Origin: Tardiphaga sp.
GTDB lineage: Bacteria > Pseudomonadota > Alphaproteobacteria > Rhizobiales > Xanthobacteraceae
Assembly: GCF_028290785.1 (NCBI RefSeq)
Contig: NZ_JAQGJD010000240.1
Coordinates: 1-43,209, forward strand
Direction: 5' to 3'
DNA: 43,209 bases
This document shows, piece after piece, positions 8,050 through 16,132 of the stretch. The first letter of the stretch is position 1. Each line of letters begins with the position of its first letter. Both the position numbers and the translations under genes were made by a program. Below the pieces are notes generated by a model, which did no database searches, was not told the origin of the DNA, and saw nothing but the letters and a program-made list of their open reading frames with translations.

Positions 8050-8625
8050 TCAGACCGGGTTGGCCTTCAGCCATGCCAGCACGTCACCCGCGTTCCTGTC
8101 CGGCGGAAACACCGGATAGAATACATGGGTGATTTTGGCGTCGTCGATGACCAGCGCCAGCCGCTTGATCATGGTGAGGTTGGCGACCTCCATGGTCGGC
8201 AGATCGAGCGCGTGGGTGAGTTCGAGTTGTTGGTCCGACAGCACCGGAAACGGCAGATGCAATCGCGACGCCATCTCGGTCTGGTAGTCGTTGTCCTGCG
8301 TCGATAGTCCGAACACATGGCTGGCGCCAGCGGCCTTGAGCTCGGCGAACAGATCGCGGAACGCGCAGGTCTGCGGCGTGCAGCCACGTGCGCCGGGGAT
8401 CATGTCCCAGTCATCGACCAGCGCGATCTTGCCGGGCTCGCCGGTGCGCGGATAGCCGAACACGACGACGCGGCCTTTCAGCTCGGAGAGCGTCACCGCG
8501 GTGTCGTTGGTGGCGCGCAGGCTGACCGGCGGGATCGCCAGGCCGACCAGATGCGCCGCGGCACCGTCATCCTCGGGAGCCGGGATCTTGCTCCAGTCGA
8601 CTTCCAGAAGATTGCTTTGAGTCAT
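8050..8625 (-). CDS. Peroxiredoxin (AhpC/TSA, BCP-like)
   Basis: Peroxiredoxins reduce hydrogen and organic peroxides through a cysteine thiol. The 191-residue thioredoxin-fold product has VVVFGYPRTGEPG followed by GARGCTPQTCAFRD, the peroxidatic-cysteine region of bacterioferritin-comigratory-type enzymes (compare TPGCTxEACxFRD), with two cysteines five apart. Later segments (VFGLSTQDNDYQTEMA, PFPVLSD, VIDDAKITHVFYPVFPP) fit the fold. The ATG at 8625 is chosen because GAGG lies five bases upstream; the TTG just before it would be too close. A palindromic repeat lies upstream, between this gene and smpB. Confidence 0.92.
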   Translation of the reverse strand: MTQSNLLEVDWSKIPAPEDDGAAAHLVGLAIPPVSLRATNDTAVTLSELKGRVVVFGYPRTGEPGKIALVDDWDMIPGARGCTPQTCAFRDLFAELKAAGASHVFGLSTQDNDYQTEMASRLHLPFPVLSDQQLELTHALDLPTMEVANLTMIKRLALVIDDAKITHVFYPVFPPDRNAGDVLAWLKANPV

Positions 8626-8645
8626 CAAGTCCTCGTCCGGTCGTA

Positions 8646-8721
8646 GGATTGGTTGAGCGCTTTGCGAAACCCATTACCTCAGTGTCGCTGTCGATGGGTT
8701 TCGCAAGGGCTCAACCCATCC
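8646..8721. repeat. Palindromic intergenic repeat (Bradyrhizobium-type)
   Basis: Two arms, 8646-8674 and 8694-8721, are near-perfect reverse complements with a 19-base loop; the inner 11 bases (GCGAAACCCAT / ATGGGTTTCGC) match exactly. It resembles the short palindromes scattered between genes in Bradyrhizobium-group genomes. Directly downstream of smpB, it may also act as its terminator. Confidence 0.7.
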
Positions 8722-8727
8722 TGCAGA

Positions 8728-9201
8728 TCAGCCCCTCGCGCGCATGAGACGGCCCTTCTCGCGGCCCCAGTCGCGATCCTTCTCGCTGGCACGCTTGTCG
8801 TGGAGCTGCTTGCCCTTGGCCAGCGCCAGTTGCAGCTTCACCCGGCCGCGCTCGTTGAAATACATCTTCAGCGGCACCAGAGTCATGCCCTGGCGCTCCA
8901 CCGCGCCCATCAGCTTGTTGATCTGCTTACGGTGCATCAGCAGCCGTCGCGGCCGCTTCGGCTCGTGGTTGAAGCGGTTCGCCTGCAGATATTCGGGGAT
9001 GTTGCAGTTGATCAGCCAGATTTCGCCGTTCTTGGGATCGGCATAGGATTCCGCGATGGTCGACTTGCCATTGCGGATCGACTTGACCTCGGTGCCGGTC
9101 AGTTCGATGCCGGCCTCCAGCGTGTCCTCGATCGCGTAATGGAATCGCGCCTTGCGGTTTTCCGCGATCACCTTGATCGGGCGCTCTTTCTTCTCAGCCA
9201 T
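8728..9201 (-). CDS. smpB: SsrA-binding protein SmpB
   Basis: SmpB binds tmRNA and delivers it to stalled ribosomes for trans-translation. The 157-residue product has the family signatures: [20 protein letters not shown] near the N-terminus, [45 protein letters not shown] split over the OB fold, and a basic tail ([20 protein letters not shown]) that threads into the ribosome. Length is normal. The start at 9201 yields [18 protein letters not shown], typical of alphaproteobacteria. mscL lies just upstream on the same strand. Confidence 0.97.
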   Translation of the reverse strand: MAEKKERPIKVIAENRKARFHYAIEDTLEAGIELTGTEVKSIRNGKSTIAESYADPKNGEIWLINCNIPEYLQANRFNHEPKRPRRLLMHRKQINKLMGAVERQGMTLVPLKMYFNERGRVKLQLALAKGKQLHDKRASEKDRDWGREKGRLMRARG

Positions 9202-9217
9202 CGTCTGGGTGCCCTGG

Positions 9218-9250
9218 GCGTTATCTTGGAAAACATAAGCCCGATAACGC
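9218..9250. other. Inverted repeat between mscL and smpB
   Basis: GCGTTATC (9218-9225) and GATAACGC (9243-9250) form a perfect 8-bp dyad with a 17-base spacer, 16 bases upstream of the smpB start. It could be a regulator site or RNA hairpin. No T-run follows. Confidence 0.3.
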
Positions 9251-9268
9251 GCGCTTCAAGCGTGAGGC

Positions 9269-9685
9269 TTACGCCTTCTTGAGCAGGTCGCGGATCTCGG
9301 TCAGCAGTTCTTCTTGGCGGCTTGGCTTCGGCGGCTCCGCCGGCTTCGCCGCATCGTTGCGCTTCAGCCGGTTCATGAAGCGGATCACCGAGAACAGCAC
9401 AAAGGCGATGATGACGAAGTTGATGGTCAAAGTGAGGAAGTTGCCCCAGGCCAGCACCGCGCCCTGCTTCTTGGCGTCGGCAAGGTTCGTCGCCGTCACC
9501 GCTTTCGACAGGCCGGTGAAGTAATTCGAGAAGTCGAGGCCGCCGGTGATAGAGCCGACGATCGGCATGATGATGTCGCCGACCAGGGAGGTCACGATGC
9601 CGCCGAAGGCCGCGCCGATGATCACGCCGACGGCGAGATCGACCACGTTGCCCTTCATCGCGAATTCGCGGAATTCCTTCAGCAT
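9269..9685 (-). CDS. mscL: Large-conductance mechanosensitive channel
   Basis: MscL is the inner-membrane emergency valve that opens under hypo-osmotic shock. The 138-residue product matches the family length. It begins [20 protein letters not shown], runs through the pore-lining first helix ([19 protein letters not shown]), a periplasmic loop and the second helix ([18 protein letters not shown]), and ends in a charged cytoplasmic bundle ([13 protein letters not shown]). The ATG at 9685 has AAGGGA eight bases before it; the longer reading starting at 9727 would add an unrelated leader. It lies between dapA and smpB on the same strand. Confidence 0.97.
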   Translation of the reverse strand: MLKEFREFAMKGNVVDLAVGVIIGAAFGGIVTSLVGDIIMPIVGSITGGLDFSNYFTGLSKAVTATNLADAKKQGAVLAWGNFLTLTINFVIIAFVLFSVIRFMNRLKRNDAAKPAEPPKPSRQEELLTEIRDLLKKA

Positions 9686-9743
9686 GCCCAATCCCTTTTG
9701 TTCGATATCCCGCACAGCAATCGGCATCGCGAAAATCGCCTGG

Positions 9744-10634
9744 TCAGTTGATCAAGCCCGCATGGACCATCGCCTTGCGGATCGTCGCGCCGGTCGGCGC
9801 CGTCACCGGCAGCAGCGGCAGGCGCACTTCTTCCTGGAGCCGGCCGAGCAGCCCGAGCCCGTGCTTGGCGCCGGCGAGGCCCGGCTCCAGGAAGATGGCG
9901 TCGTGCAATGGCACCAGCCGGTCCTGGATTTTCAGCGCCGCGGCGTAGTCACCCTTCAGCACGGCGGCCATCAGTTCGGCGCAGGGCTTCGGCGCCACAT
10001 TGGCGACAACGGAAATGCAGCCGTGGCCGCCCGCGGCCATATAGGCCAGCGCCGTCATGTCCTCGCCGGAGAGCTGGATGAAGTCCGGGCCCATGGCGTG
10101 GCGCTGCTGCGAGACCCGGGCCAGGTTGGCGGTGGCGTCCTTGACGCCGGCAATGTTCTTCAGTTCGAACAGCCGGCACATGGTATCGACCGACATATCG
10201 ACCACCGAGCGCGGCGGGATATTGTAGATCAGGATCGGAATCCCGATCGCATCGTTCACCGCCTTGAAGTGCTGGTACATGCCCTCCTGGGTCGGCTTGT
10301 TGTAATACGGCGTCACCACCAGCACCGCGTCGGCCCCCGCCTTCTCGGCGTGCTTGGCCAGTTCGACGGCTTCCCGGGTGGAATTCGAGCCGGCGCCGGC
10401 GATCACGGGCACGCGCCCCTTGGCCTCGTCGATGCACCATTCCACGACGCGCATGTGCTCGTCATGGCTCAGGGTCGGGCTCTCGCCGGTGGTGCCGACC
10501 GGCACCAGGCCGTTGGTGCCCTCATCGATCTGCCAGCTGACGAGGGCGCGAAACGCCGCCTCGTCCAGCGCGCCGTTTTTGAACGGCGTGACCAAGGCGG
10601 CGTAGGACCCCCGAAAATTCGTCTTGGCTGCCAT
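9744..10634 (-). CDS. dapA: 4-hydroxy-tetrahydrodipicolinate synthase
   Basis: DapA condenses pyruvate with aspartate semialdehyde, the first committed step of lysine and diaminopimelate synthesis. The 296-residue TIM-barrel protein has the key segments: [32 protein letters not shown], the catalytic tyrosine in LIYNIPPRS and the Schiff-base lysine in [10 protein letters not shown]. Two ATGs lie six bases apart; GGAG is seven bases before the one at 10634 and only one base before the one at 10640, so 10634 is the likely start. It is divergent from the lytic transglycosylase gene. Confidence 0.97.
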   Translation of the reverse strand: MAAKTNFRGSYAALVTPFKNGALDEAAFRALVSWQIDEGTNGLVPVGTTGESPTLSHDEHMRVVEWCIDEAKGRVPVIAGAGSNSTREAVELAKHAEKAGADAVLVVTPYYNKPTQEGMYQHFKAVNDAIGIPILIYNIPPRSVVDMSVDTMCRLFELKNIAGVKDATANLARVSQQRHAMGPDFIQLSGEDMTALAYMAAGGHGCISVVANVAPKPCAELMAAVLKGDYAAALKIQDRLVPLHDAIFLEPGLAGAKHGLGLLGRLQEEVRLPLLPVTAPTGATIRKAMVHAGLIN

Positions 10635-10818
10635 GGTCATTCTCCGAACGCGTTGCGGCTTTGGCCGTCTCGTGGGCCGTCTGCTTGAACCGATTGATCG
10701 AACGGCAAGTCTTACCGACTCTCCGGCGGCGGCGAAAGACCGCCCAAAGCGGTTTCGCGGCAGTTTCAGCCGCGATTTCGCCGCTGTGATCGGGCAGAAA
10801 GGGGGCGGCTGCCAAAAA

Positions 10819-10849
10819 TTGACATTTTGTCCATATTTTCAATCAAATA
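10819..10849 (+). promoter_or_regulatory. Possible promoter for the lytic transglycosylase
   Basis: TTGACA at 10819-10824 in an AT-rich patch, followed 17-19 bases later by ATCAAA/CAAATA. It lies about 50 bases before the GTG start. The -35 is exact but the -10 is poor. Confidence 0.35.
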
Positions 10850-10895
10850 CAGCGGTGAACGACCGCGATTTCCTGATTCGCCGCGAAGGAACGCC

Positions 10896-13109
10896 GTGAC
10901 CCGATTGGCTTCCCACTCTGCTGCCGCCCGATGGACGGCACTCGGCACCGGCCTGATGCTGAGCGTCAGCGTCGCCGCGCTGTCGGTCGATGCCTGGGCC
11001 GCGACACAAGTTCCATTGCCGAAACCACGGCCGATCGCGCGCAACGTCGTGCCGAAAGTCACCCCGGCCGCATCCCCCGCCAAGCCGTTATCCGCCGATC
11101 AGGCCAGCCCGGCGCCGGCGATCCAGCCCGCCACTCGTCAGCACGCCGCCGTGACGCCGCCGGCGAAGCGACAGATCGCACCTGCCGCGATGGCGGCGAC
11201 CTCGTCGACGCCACAGGCCGATGCCGAAGCGGTGGAAAACGTCATCGACCTCATCCGCAAGCACAAGCCGGTGGACGCCTCGCAGGTCGCACAGGGAATC
11301 GGCGATCCCGTCGCGCGAAAACTTGCCGAATGGCTGATCCTGCGCAGCGACGACAATGGCGCCTCGGTCGAGCGCTACCGCGCGTTCCTCAGCGCCAATC
11401 CGAGCTGGCCCTCGCAGACCTTCCTGCGCCGCCGCGCCGAAGCAGCGCTGTGGGACGACCATCGCGATGACGACACCGTGCTCGGCTACTTCCAGAACGA
11501 GAAACCGCTGTCGGCGAAGGGCAAGTTCGCGCTGGCCCGCGCCCTGATCGCGCGCGGCGATCGCGCCACTGCCGAGCAGCATGTCCGCGACGCCTGGCGC
11601 AAGGATTCGATTTCCGGAGATGTCGAAACCACCGTGCTCGACCTGTTCGGCCCGTTCATCTCGGGCGGCGATCACAAGGCACGAATGGATCTGCTGCTCT
11701 ATGGCAGCGACACCGACGCCGCGTTGAGGGCCGCCAAGCGGCTCGGCCCGGCGCAGATGGCGCTCGCGCGCGCGCGCATCGCCGTCACCAAGAAGGCCGG
11801 CAACGCCAAGGCGCTCTTGGAAGCGGTGCCCGGCGAACTGCACAGCGATCCCGGCTACATGTTCGCAAAAATCCAGCAGTTACGCCGTGACGAACGCTTC
11901 GCCGAAGCCGCGCAATTGATGATCTCGGCGCCGCGCGAGCCCGCGCGCCTGCACAATCTCGACGAATGGTGGATCGAGCGCCGCCTGCTATCGCGAAAAA
12001 TGCTCGACGTCGGCGAGCATCGCTCGGCCTATCTGATTGCGCGCGACGCCGCGCTGCCGGCGCGCGATATCTACAAGACCGAACAGGAATTCACCGCCGG
12101 CTGGATCGCGCTGCGTTTCCTGAAGGACCCTGCCACCGCCGCGCAGCACTTCGCCCGCATCGGCGTCGGCAGCGTCAATCCGACCGCGCTGGCGCGCGCC
12201 GGCTACTGGCAGGGCCGCGCCGCGGAAGCCGCCGGCCGCAGCCAGGAAGCACGCCAAGCCTATGCCTCGGCCGCGGAGCAATCCACCAGCTATTACGGCC
12301 AGTTGGCGCGCGCCAAGCTCGGCCTTCCGCAGCTCGATATCAACGGTGCACCGAGCGCGCGCGGTCGCGGCATAGAGCGCTTGGAAATCGTGCGGGCCGT
12401 GGCCCTGCTCTACGCCATGGACGAACGCGAGATCGCGATCCCGATTCTCGGCGACATGGGCGAGAACGGCGATCCCGACGCGGTGCTCGGTCTCAGCGAA
12501 GTCGCCGCGCGCAATTCCGATGCCCGCGGCATGCTGCTGATCGGCAAGTCCGCGCTGAACCGCGGCCTGCCGTTCGATCACTACGCCTATCCGACCGTCG
12601 GGATTCCCGCCTATCCGACCGTCGGTCCGGAGGTCGAGCGCAGCGTTGTCTATGCCATCGCGCGGCAGGAAAGCGCGTTCAATCAAGCCGTGGTGTCGCC
12701 GGCCAACGCCTACGGGCTGATGCAGGTGACGCCGGACGCCGGACGCTACGTCACCAAGAAATACGGCGCGACATTCGATCTGGCTAAACTCAAGAGCGAC
12801 CCGGTTTACAACGCGTCGATCGGCGCGGCCGAATTGGGCGGGCTGCTCGAAGACTATCGCGGCTCCTACATCATGACCTTCGCGGGCTATAATGCGGGCC
12901 GCGGCAGCGTGCGCAAATGGGTCGAACGCTACGGCGATCCCAGAGATCCCAAGGTCGATGCGGTCGATTGGGTGGAATCGATCCCGTTCTCGGAAACCCG
13001 CAACTACGTGCAGCGGATCATGGAGAACCTGCAGGTCTATCGCGCCCGCTTCGGCGGCGGCTCGAAGCTGCAGATCGAAGCCGACCTGCATCGTGGCAGC
13101 GTGGAATAG
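10896..13109 (+). CDS. slt: Soluble lytic murein transglycosylase (Slt70-like)
   Basis: Cleaves the MurNAc-GlcNAc bond of peptidoglycan with formation of 1,6-anhydro ends, in the periplasm. The 737-residue product has a signal peptide (hydrophobic GTGLMLSVSVAALSVDAWA), a proline/alanine-rich linker and a long helical superhelix with TPR-like repeats. The C-terminal SLT domain carries the catalytic glutamate E592 in ARQESAFNQ, then ANAYGLMQVTP and AGYNAGRGSVRKW. GTG at 10896 is chosen because AAGGAA lies just upstream and the signal peptide then starts normally; the TTG further upstream would put 23 charged residues before it. A palindromic repeat follows the stop codon. Confidence 0.94.
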   Translation: MTRLASHSAAARWTALGTGLMLSVSVAALSVDAWAATQVPLPKPRPIARNVVPKVTPAASPAKPLSADQASPAPAIQPATRQHAAVTPPAKRQIAPAAMAATSSTPQADAEAVENVIDLIRKHKPVDASQVAQGIGDPVARKLAEWLILRSDDNGASVERYRAFLSANPSWPSQTFLRRRAEAALWDDHRDDDTVLGYFQNEKPLSAKGKFALARALIARGDRATAEQHVRDAWRKDSISGDVETTVLDLFGPFISGGDHKARMDLLLYGSDTDAALRAAKRLGPAQMALARARIAVTKKAGNAKALLEAVPGELHSDPGYMFAKIQQLRRDERFAEAAQLMISAPREPARLHNLDEWWIERRLLSRKMLDVGEHRSAYLIARDAALPARDIYKTEQEFTAGWIALRFLKDPATAAQHFARIGVGSVNPTALARAGYWQGRAAEAAGRSQEARQAYASAAEQSTSYYGQLARAKLGLPQLDINGAPSARGRGIERLEIVRAVALLYAMDEREIAIPILGDMGENGDPDAVLGLSEVAARNSDARGMLLIGKSALNRGLPFDHYAYPTVGIPAYPTVGPEVERSVVYAIARQESAFNQAVVSPANAYGLMQVTPDAGRYVTKKYGATFDLAKLKSDPVYNASIGAAELGGLLEDYRGSYIMTFAGYNAGRGSVRKWVERYGDPRDPKVDAVDWVESIPFSETRNYVQRIMENLQVYRARFGGGSKLQIEADLHRGSVE

Positions 13110-13128
13110 GCCGCATCCAAGAATATGC

Positions 13129-13228
13129 GTAGGGCGGATTAGCGGACGCGTCGCTTGCAGAGCGAGGCGGACGCGTAATCCGCCGTGGCTATCAGGGTGG
13201 CGGATTACGCTTCGCTAATCCGCCCTAC
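13129..13228. repeat. Palindromic intergenic repeat cluster
   Basis: Outer arms GTAGGGCGGATTAGCG (13129-13144) and its exact reverse complement (13213-13228) enclose further GC-rich dyads sharing the CGGATTA/TAATCCG core. This resembles REP-like elements common between genes in Bradyrhizobium-group genomes. It sits in the convergent gap between slt and the porin gene. Confidence 0.8.
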
Positions 13229-13232
13229 TCAA

Positions 13233-13268
13233 GCAAAAACCCCCGGCAGTTTCCTGCCGGGGGTCTTT
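13233..13268 (-). terminator. Strong intrinsic terminator after the porin gene
   Basis: Perfect 10-bp GC stem (13240-13249 with 13254-13263), four-base loop, followed on the minus strand by TTTTTGC. On the plus strand TCTTT follows, so it may also stop slt transcripts. Confidence 0.85.
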
Positions 13269-13302
13269 GGTTCAGACAATGAGCGTCGTGAGACGATCAG
13301 GA

Positions 13303-14829
13303 TCAGAAGGAGCGCAGCGCCTGGAGCTGGAGCTGGTAGATGTTCTGGTCGCCCAGGGTGAACTGGCGGCCCGACGGAGCGCCGGAGACGGCGGAGGTGG
13401 AGGTGTACGTGCCGACCAGGTTCTGGTCGAGACGGGTGTACAGGAAGTCAGCCGAGAAGGTCAGGTCCTTGACAGGCTGCCAGGCGGTCTTGGTACCAAC
13501 CTGGGCGGACGAGAACTTCATGCTGCCACCGGTAGCATTGAGGGTGCCGGTCACGCCAGCGGTCGCGCCACCAGCCGACAGAGCGGCAATCAGAGCAGCA
13601 CTGCCACCTGCACCGTAGTCGATGGTGCTGTAGTTACCGTAAAGCGACGTACGCCACTTCGGGTTCCAGTAGTGCTCGTAGTACGCGCTGACGTCCCAGG
13701 CGGTGCTGAGGCTGATGCCGGTGCCGTTAGCGGAGTTGGTACCGGAGTACACGCCGTCAAGCACGTAACCGAAAGCCATGCTGCTGCCAGCGCTATTTCC
13801 GCTTGCGCGGGCATAGCGGCCTGCACCAGAAGTATCCTGCGTACCGCCCCAGACGTACTTGGCGGCGCCCTTGGCGTAGGTGGCTTCCAGCTTGAAGCTG
13901 TCGCCAGCACCGGTCGGAAGGTTCTTCAACTCGAAGCCGCCGCTGACTGCGTAGCCCCAGGTCGTCTCGGGCCGGCCGGAGTCGGCGTTGGTGTAGTAAG
14001 TGCTGTGAACTTCATGGCCGGCGGCCGACACGAAGGCCGAACCCCAGGCCTGATCGATACGGATGTTGCCGACGATGTCAGGAACGTGATCGCCGCTGAC
14101 GGCGTTGCCCGTGAAGTTGCCGAGGCCGTAAGTGCCGGCCGGCAGGACGTTGGCCTGGAACGGAGCGATGAACGCAGCCGAGGTGTTGACCAGACCGGCG
14201 GTGCGGTAGGGCTGGGCGTCTTCGGCCGAAATCGTTGCCGACACGCCGTTGCCGAACGAAGCGGTGTAAGCGAGCTGCGGGATACCCGTCGCATCGTTGG
14301 AACCGGCCTGGAAGCCCGACGAGATGGTCGGCTTGGACAGGATCCACTGCGGATCGAACATCGAGACCGCTTTACCCAGGGTGAAGCCGGCGAACTGGAT
14401 GAAGACGTAATCGACTTCAGCAATGGTACCGCCGGAAATGCCCGAGGTGCCGCGGGTGAAGTCAACCTTCATGTCGCCGAAAGCGCGCAGAACGCCGTAT
14501 TCGGTGGCGGTGCGGGTATCGACGTTCAGGTTGAAGCGGGTACGGGTGCCGTACCAGTTCGCGCCAAATGCCTGCGAGCCGTCTGCGCCGCCGTACCAGT
14601 TACCGTTGCCGGAAGCCTGGCCGTTCAGGGTCGTCTCGAGACGGATCGCGCCGCCGATCTTGACGCAGGTGTCGCTGCCCGGGATGTAGTAGAAACCCGC
14701 GCCGTAGAGGGAGCAAACCTTCACGTATTCGACCGCTTTGGCCTTAACGGGAAGATCGGCTGCCTGGGCTCCGCCGATGGCGAGAATGCTCGCCGCTGAG
14801 CCGAGAATAAGGCCCTTAATCGTCTTCAT
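13303..14829 (-). CDS. Outer-membrane porin, Porin_2 family
   Basis: Forms a beta-barrel diffusion channel in the outer membrane. The 508-residue product starts with a signal peptide (MKTIKGLILGSAASILAIGG, cleavage after AQA) and the mature start ADLPVKAKAVEYVKVC typical of rhizobial porins. It then shows GFYYIPGSDTCVKIGG, many alternating beta strands with aromatic girdles, and a C-terminal phenylalanine (ALRSF) recognised by the Bam machinery. GGAGG lies five bases before the ATG at 14829, which fixes the start. It has a long gene-free 5' region and a strong terminator, as expected for an abundant protein. Substrate selectivity cannot be read off. Confidence 0.95.
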   Translation of the reverse strand: MKTIKGLILGSAASILAIGGAQAADLPVKAKAVEYVKVCSLYGAGFYYIPGSDTCVKIGGAIRLETTLNGQASGNGNWYGGADGSQAFGANWYGTRTRFNLNVDTRTATEYGVLRAFGDMKVDFTRGTSGISGGTIAEVDYVFIQFAGFTLGKAVSMFDPQWILSKPTISSGFQAGSNDATGIPQLAYTASFGNGVSATISAEDAQPYRTAGLVNTSAAFIAPFQANVLPAGTYGLGNFTGNAVSGDHVPDIVGNIRIDQAWGSAFVSAAGHEVHSTYYTNADSGRPETTWGYAVSGGFELKNLPTGAGDSFKLEATYAKGAAKYVWGGTQDTSGAGRYARASGNSAGSSMAFGYVLDGVYSGTNSANGTGISLSTAWDVSAYYEHYWNPKWRTSLYGNYSTIDYGAGGSAALIAALSAGGATAGVTGTLNATGGSMKFSSAQVGTKTAWQPVKDLTFSADFLYTRLDQNLVGTYTSTSAVSGAPSGRQFTLGDQNIYQLQLQALRSF

Positions 14830-15516
14830 GTAAACCTCCAAGTTGCTTTAGGGAAGGTTCCGCAACGGGGTGAGGATCACCCTGAAGACAAGTCCCTTAG
14901 TCCCTGACAACCCGCTAGGCGTTTCGGCTCTTTAGGACACGCCCGCACGAATGCGAGCGAGGTCCTGAACGAACCACCTTCACGGGACGACCTCGGGATG
15001 CCCCCCTCCGTCGCACCGTGACCATCTCCTAACCCTTCCCGCTTCGCAACAATGGAACGCCGCAAAGGCGCCACCATCCGGCCGTTTCCAAGGGGGTGTT
15101 GCACAAATCACACGCTTTCGTGATTGGCGGAACCGCCTAACTTACTGCTTTTAAAAGGGTTTTTAAAAGAGGCGCGTAACGCCCCGTGTGTGTCTGTTTA
15201 TGCGTGCATCGCACAAGGACACACGCATCACGGGATTAAACCTCGAATCCCGCTCACGCACGCTGCGATTCGCGGAAGTGCTTGCGTCACTGGTTGGCCG
15301 GGAAAGGTCTGATCGGCCGATTGCTGTTGATAAGCAGCCCCCCAGGCGCGCGTTTCCGCATGGCGCGCAGCGTCGCTCCAGCTCGCGCAAGGGCGGTCCG
15401 TACGAGGTACACCCCGCCCGCCCCCGCCGATCGGTGCGAATTTCAGGGACGGAACGTGGTGAGCAGCGATCTTGCGCTTGCGGCTGAAGGCCACCTCGGG
15501 CATATCCAGCCATGAT
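14830..15516. other. Long 5' region of the porin gene; no gene seen
   Basis: About 690 bases between the porin start and tRNA-Ser. Near the porin is a small hairpin (14868-14882, GGGTGA/TCACCC with a GGA loop) in the probable leader RNA. At 15126-15137 is a GGCGG-AA-CCGCC palindrome, and at 15149-15157 and 15161-15169 two direct copies of TTTTAAAAG 12 bases apart. The part next to the tRNA has only arginine-rich shadow ORFs. I expect porin and tRNA promoters here but cannot place them. Confidence 0.55.
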
Positions 15517-15608
15517 GGAGCTGTGGCCGAGTGGCTGAAGGCACCGCTTTGCTAAAGCGGCATACCTTTTACCGGGTATCGAGGGTTCGAATCCCTCCGG
15601 CTCCGCCA
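15517..15608 (+). tRNA. tRNA-Ser (anticodon GCT)
   Basis: A 92-base class II tRNA including an encoded CCA. Acceptor arms GGAGCTG (15517-15523) and CGGCTCC (15598-15604) pair with one G-T. The anticodon stem CCGCT/AGCGG encloses TTGCTAA with GCT at 15551-15553, decoding AGC/AGT. A variable arm (ACCTTTTACCGGGTAT region) and the T-arm GAGGGTTCGAATCCCTC are clear. The long variable arm and GCT anticodon identify serine. Confidence 0.97.
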
Positions 15609-15644
15609 ATTATCTGCTGATATCTTGCCGGTAAGCTTGGCATT

Positions 15645-15663
15645 CGCCGGACATCGTCCGGCG
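15645..15663. terminator. Hairpin downstream of tRNA-Ser
   Basis: CGCCGGA (15645-15651) pairs perfectly with TCCGGCG (15657-15663) across a five-base loop, 36 bases after the tRNA. No T-run follows, so termination is only possible. Confidence 0.35.
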
Positions 15664-15683
15664 ATCGCCTCATCGGCTCCGTT

Positions 15684-15986
15684 TCACCAGGTCTGATTGT
15701 GCGAATTGTCGCCATACCCGTAGCCATACCCCTGATACGATGGCGCTCCGTAGGTCACGGAGCCGCCACTGATGCTGCCAAAGGCCTCGCGCGGCGCGGT
15801 GCGGGCGTGATGCCGCCGGCGCGCCGCGCTGACGTCGGTGGCGGAGATCGCGGCCTGGCCGGTGGAGAATGAAGCAGCCGGCGCAGCGATCGCTGCAGGC
15901 GGCGCAGTCGCCGACAGGGCGGCGGCGACAACGGCCAGAGCAACACTCGGGCCCATGGAAGAAATCAAACCTTTTTTCATCGACAT
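15684..15986 (-). CDS. Small exported glycine/tyrosine-rich hypothetical protein
   Basis: A 100-residue protein with an N-terminal signal peptide: MSMKKGLISS, a hydrophobic core (VALAVVAAALSATAP) and an alanine-rich cleavage region near AIAA. The mature part has a basic stretch (AARRRHHARTAPRE) and a C-terminal GYGYGYGDN repeat. AAGGAAA sits about seven bases before the ATG at 15986; a longer reading adds a cysteine-rich leader that is not credible. It is divergent from the ATPase gene and ends facing the tRNA. I do not recognise the family; similar short GYGYG-tailed periplasmic proteins occur in Bradyrhizobium. Confidence 0.7.
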   Translation of the reverse strand: MSMKKGLISSMGPSVALAVVAAALSATAPPAAIAAPAASFSTGQAAISATDVSAARRRHHARTAPREAFGSISGGSVTYGAPSYQGYGYGYGDNSHNQTW

Positions 15987-16132
15987 AGCTGTTTCCTTGT
16001 CGTGCTCTGGCGCCAGCGGCGTCTGTGATGATGGGTGACAGGTGAAACATCGGGTTGCACAGGTCCGACACAAGCGAAATGCTCGTCACAAGCCCGTGAC
16101 GCCGATCACGAACAAGTAACAGATAGCGCCGC

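Noticed and set aside
8646-13228. The two palindromic repeats as insertion-sequence ends
   Set aside because: They have different sequences, no flanking target duplication or transposase, and normal housekeeping genes lie between them.
13267-14799. 510-residue plus-strand ORF opposite the porin
   Set aside because: Exact antisense shadow of the porin gene, low-complexity Gly/Val/Arg composition and no ribosome site.
15188-15487. 99-residue ORF upstream of tRNA-Ser
   Set aside because: Arginine-rich random-looking sequence with competing ORFs on both strands and no ribosome site.
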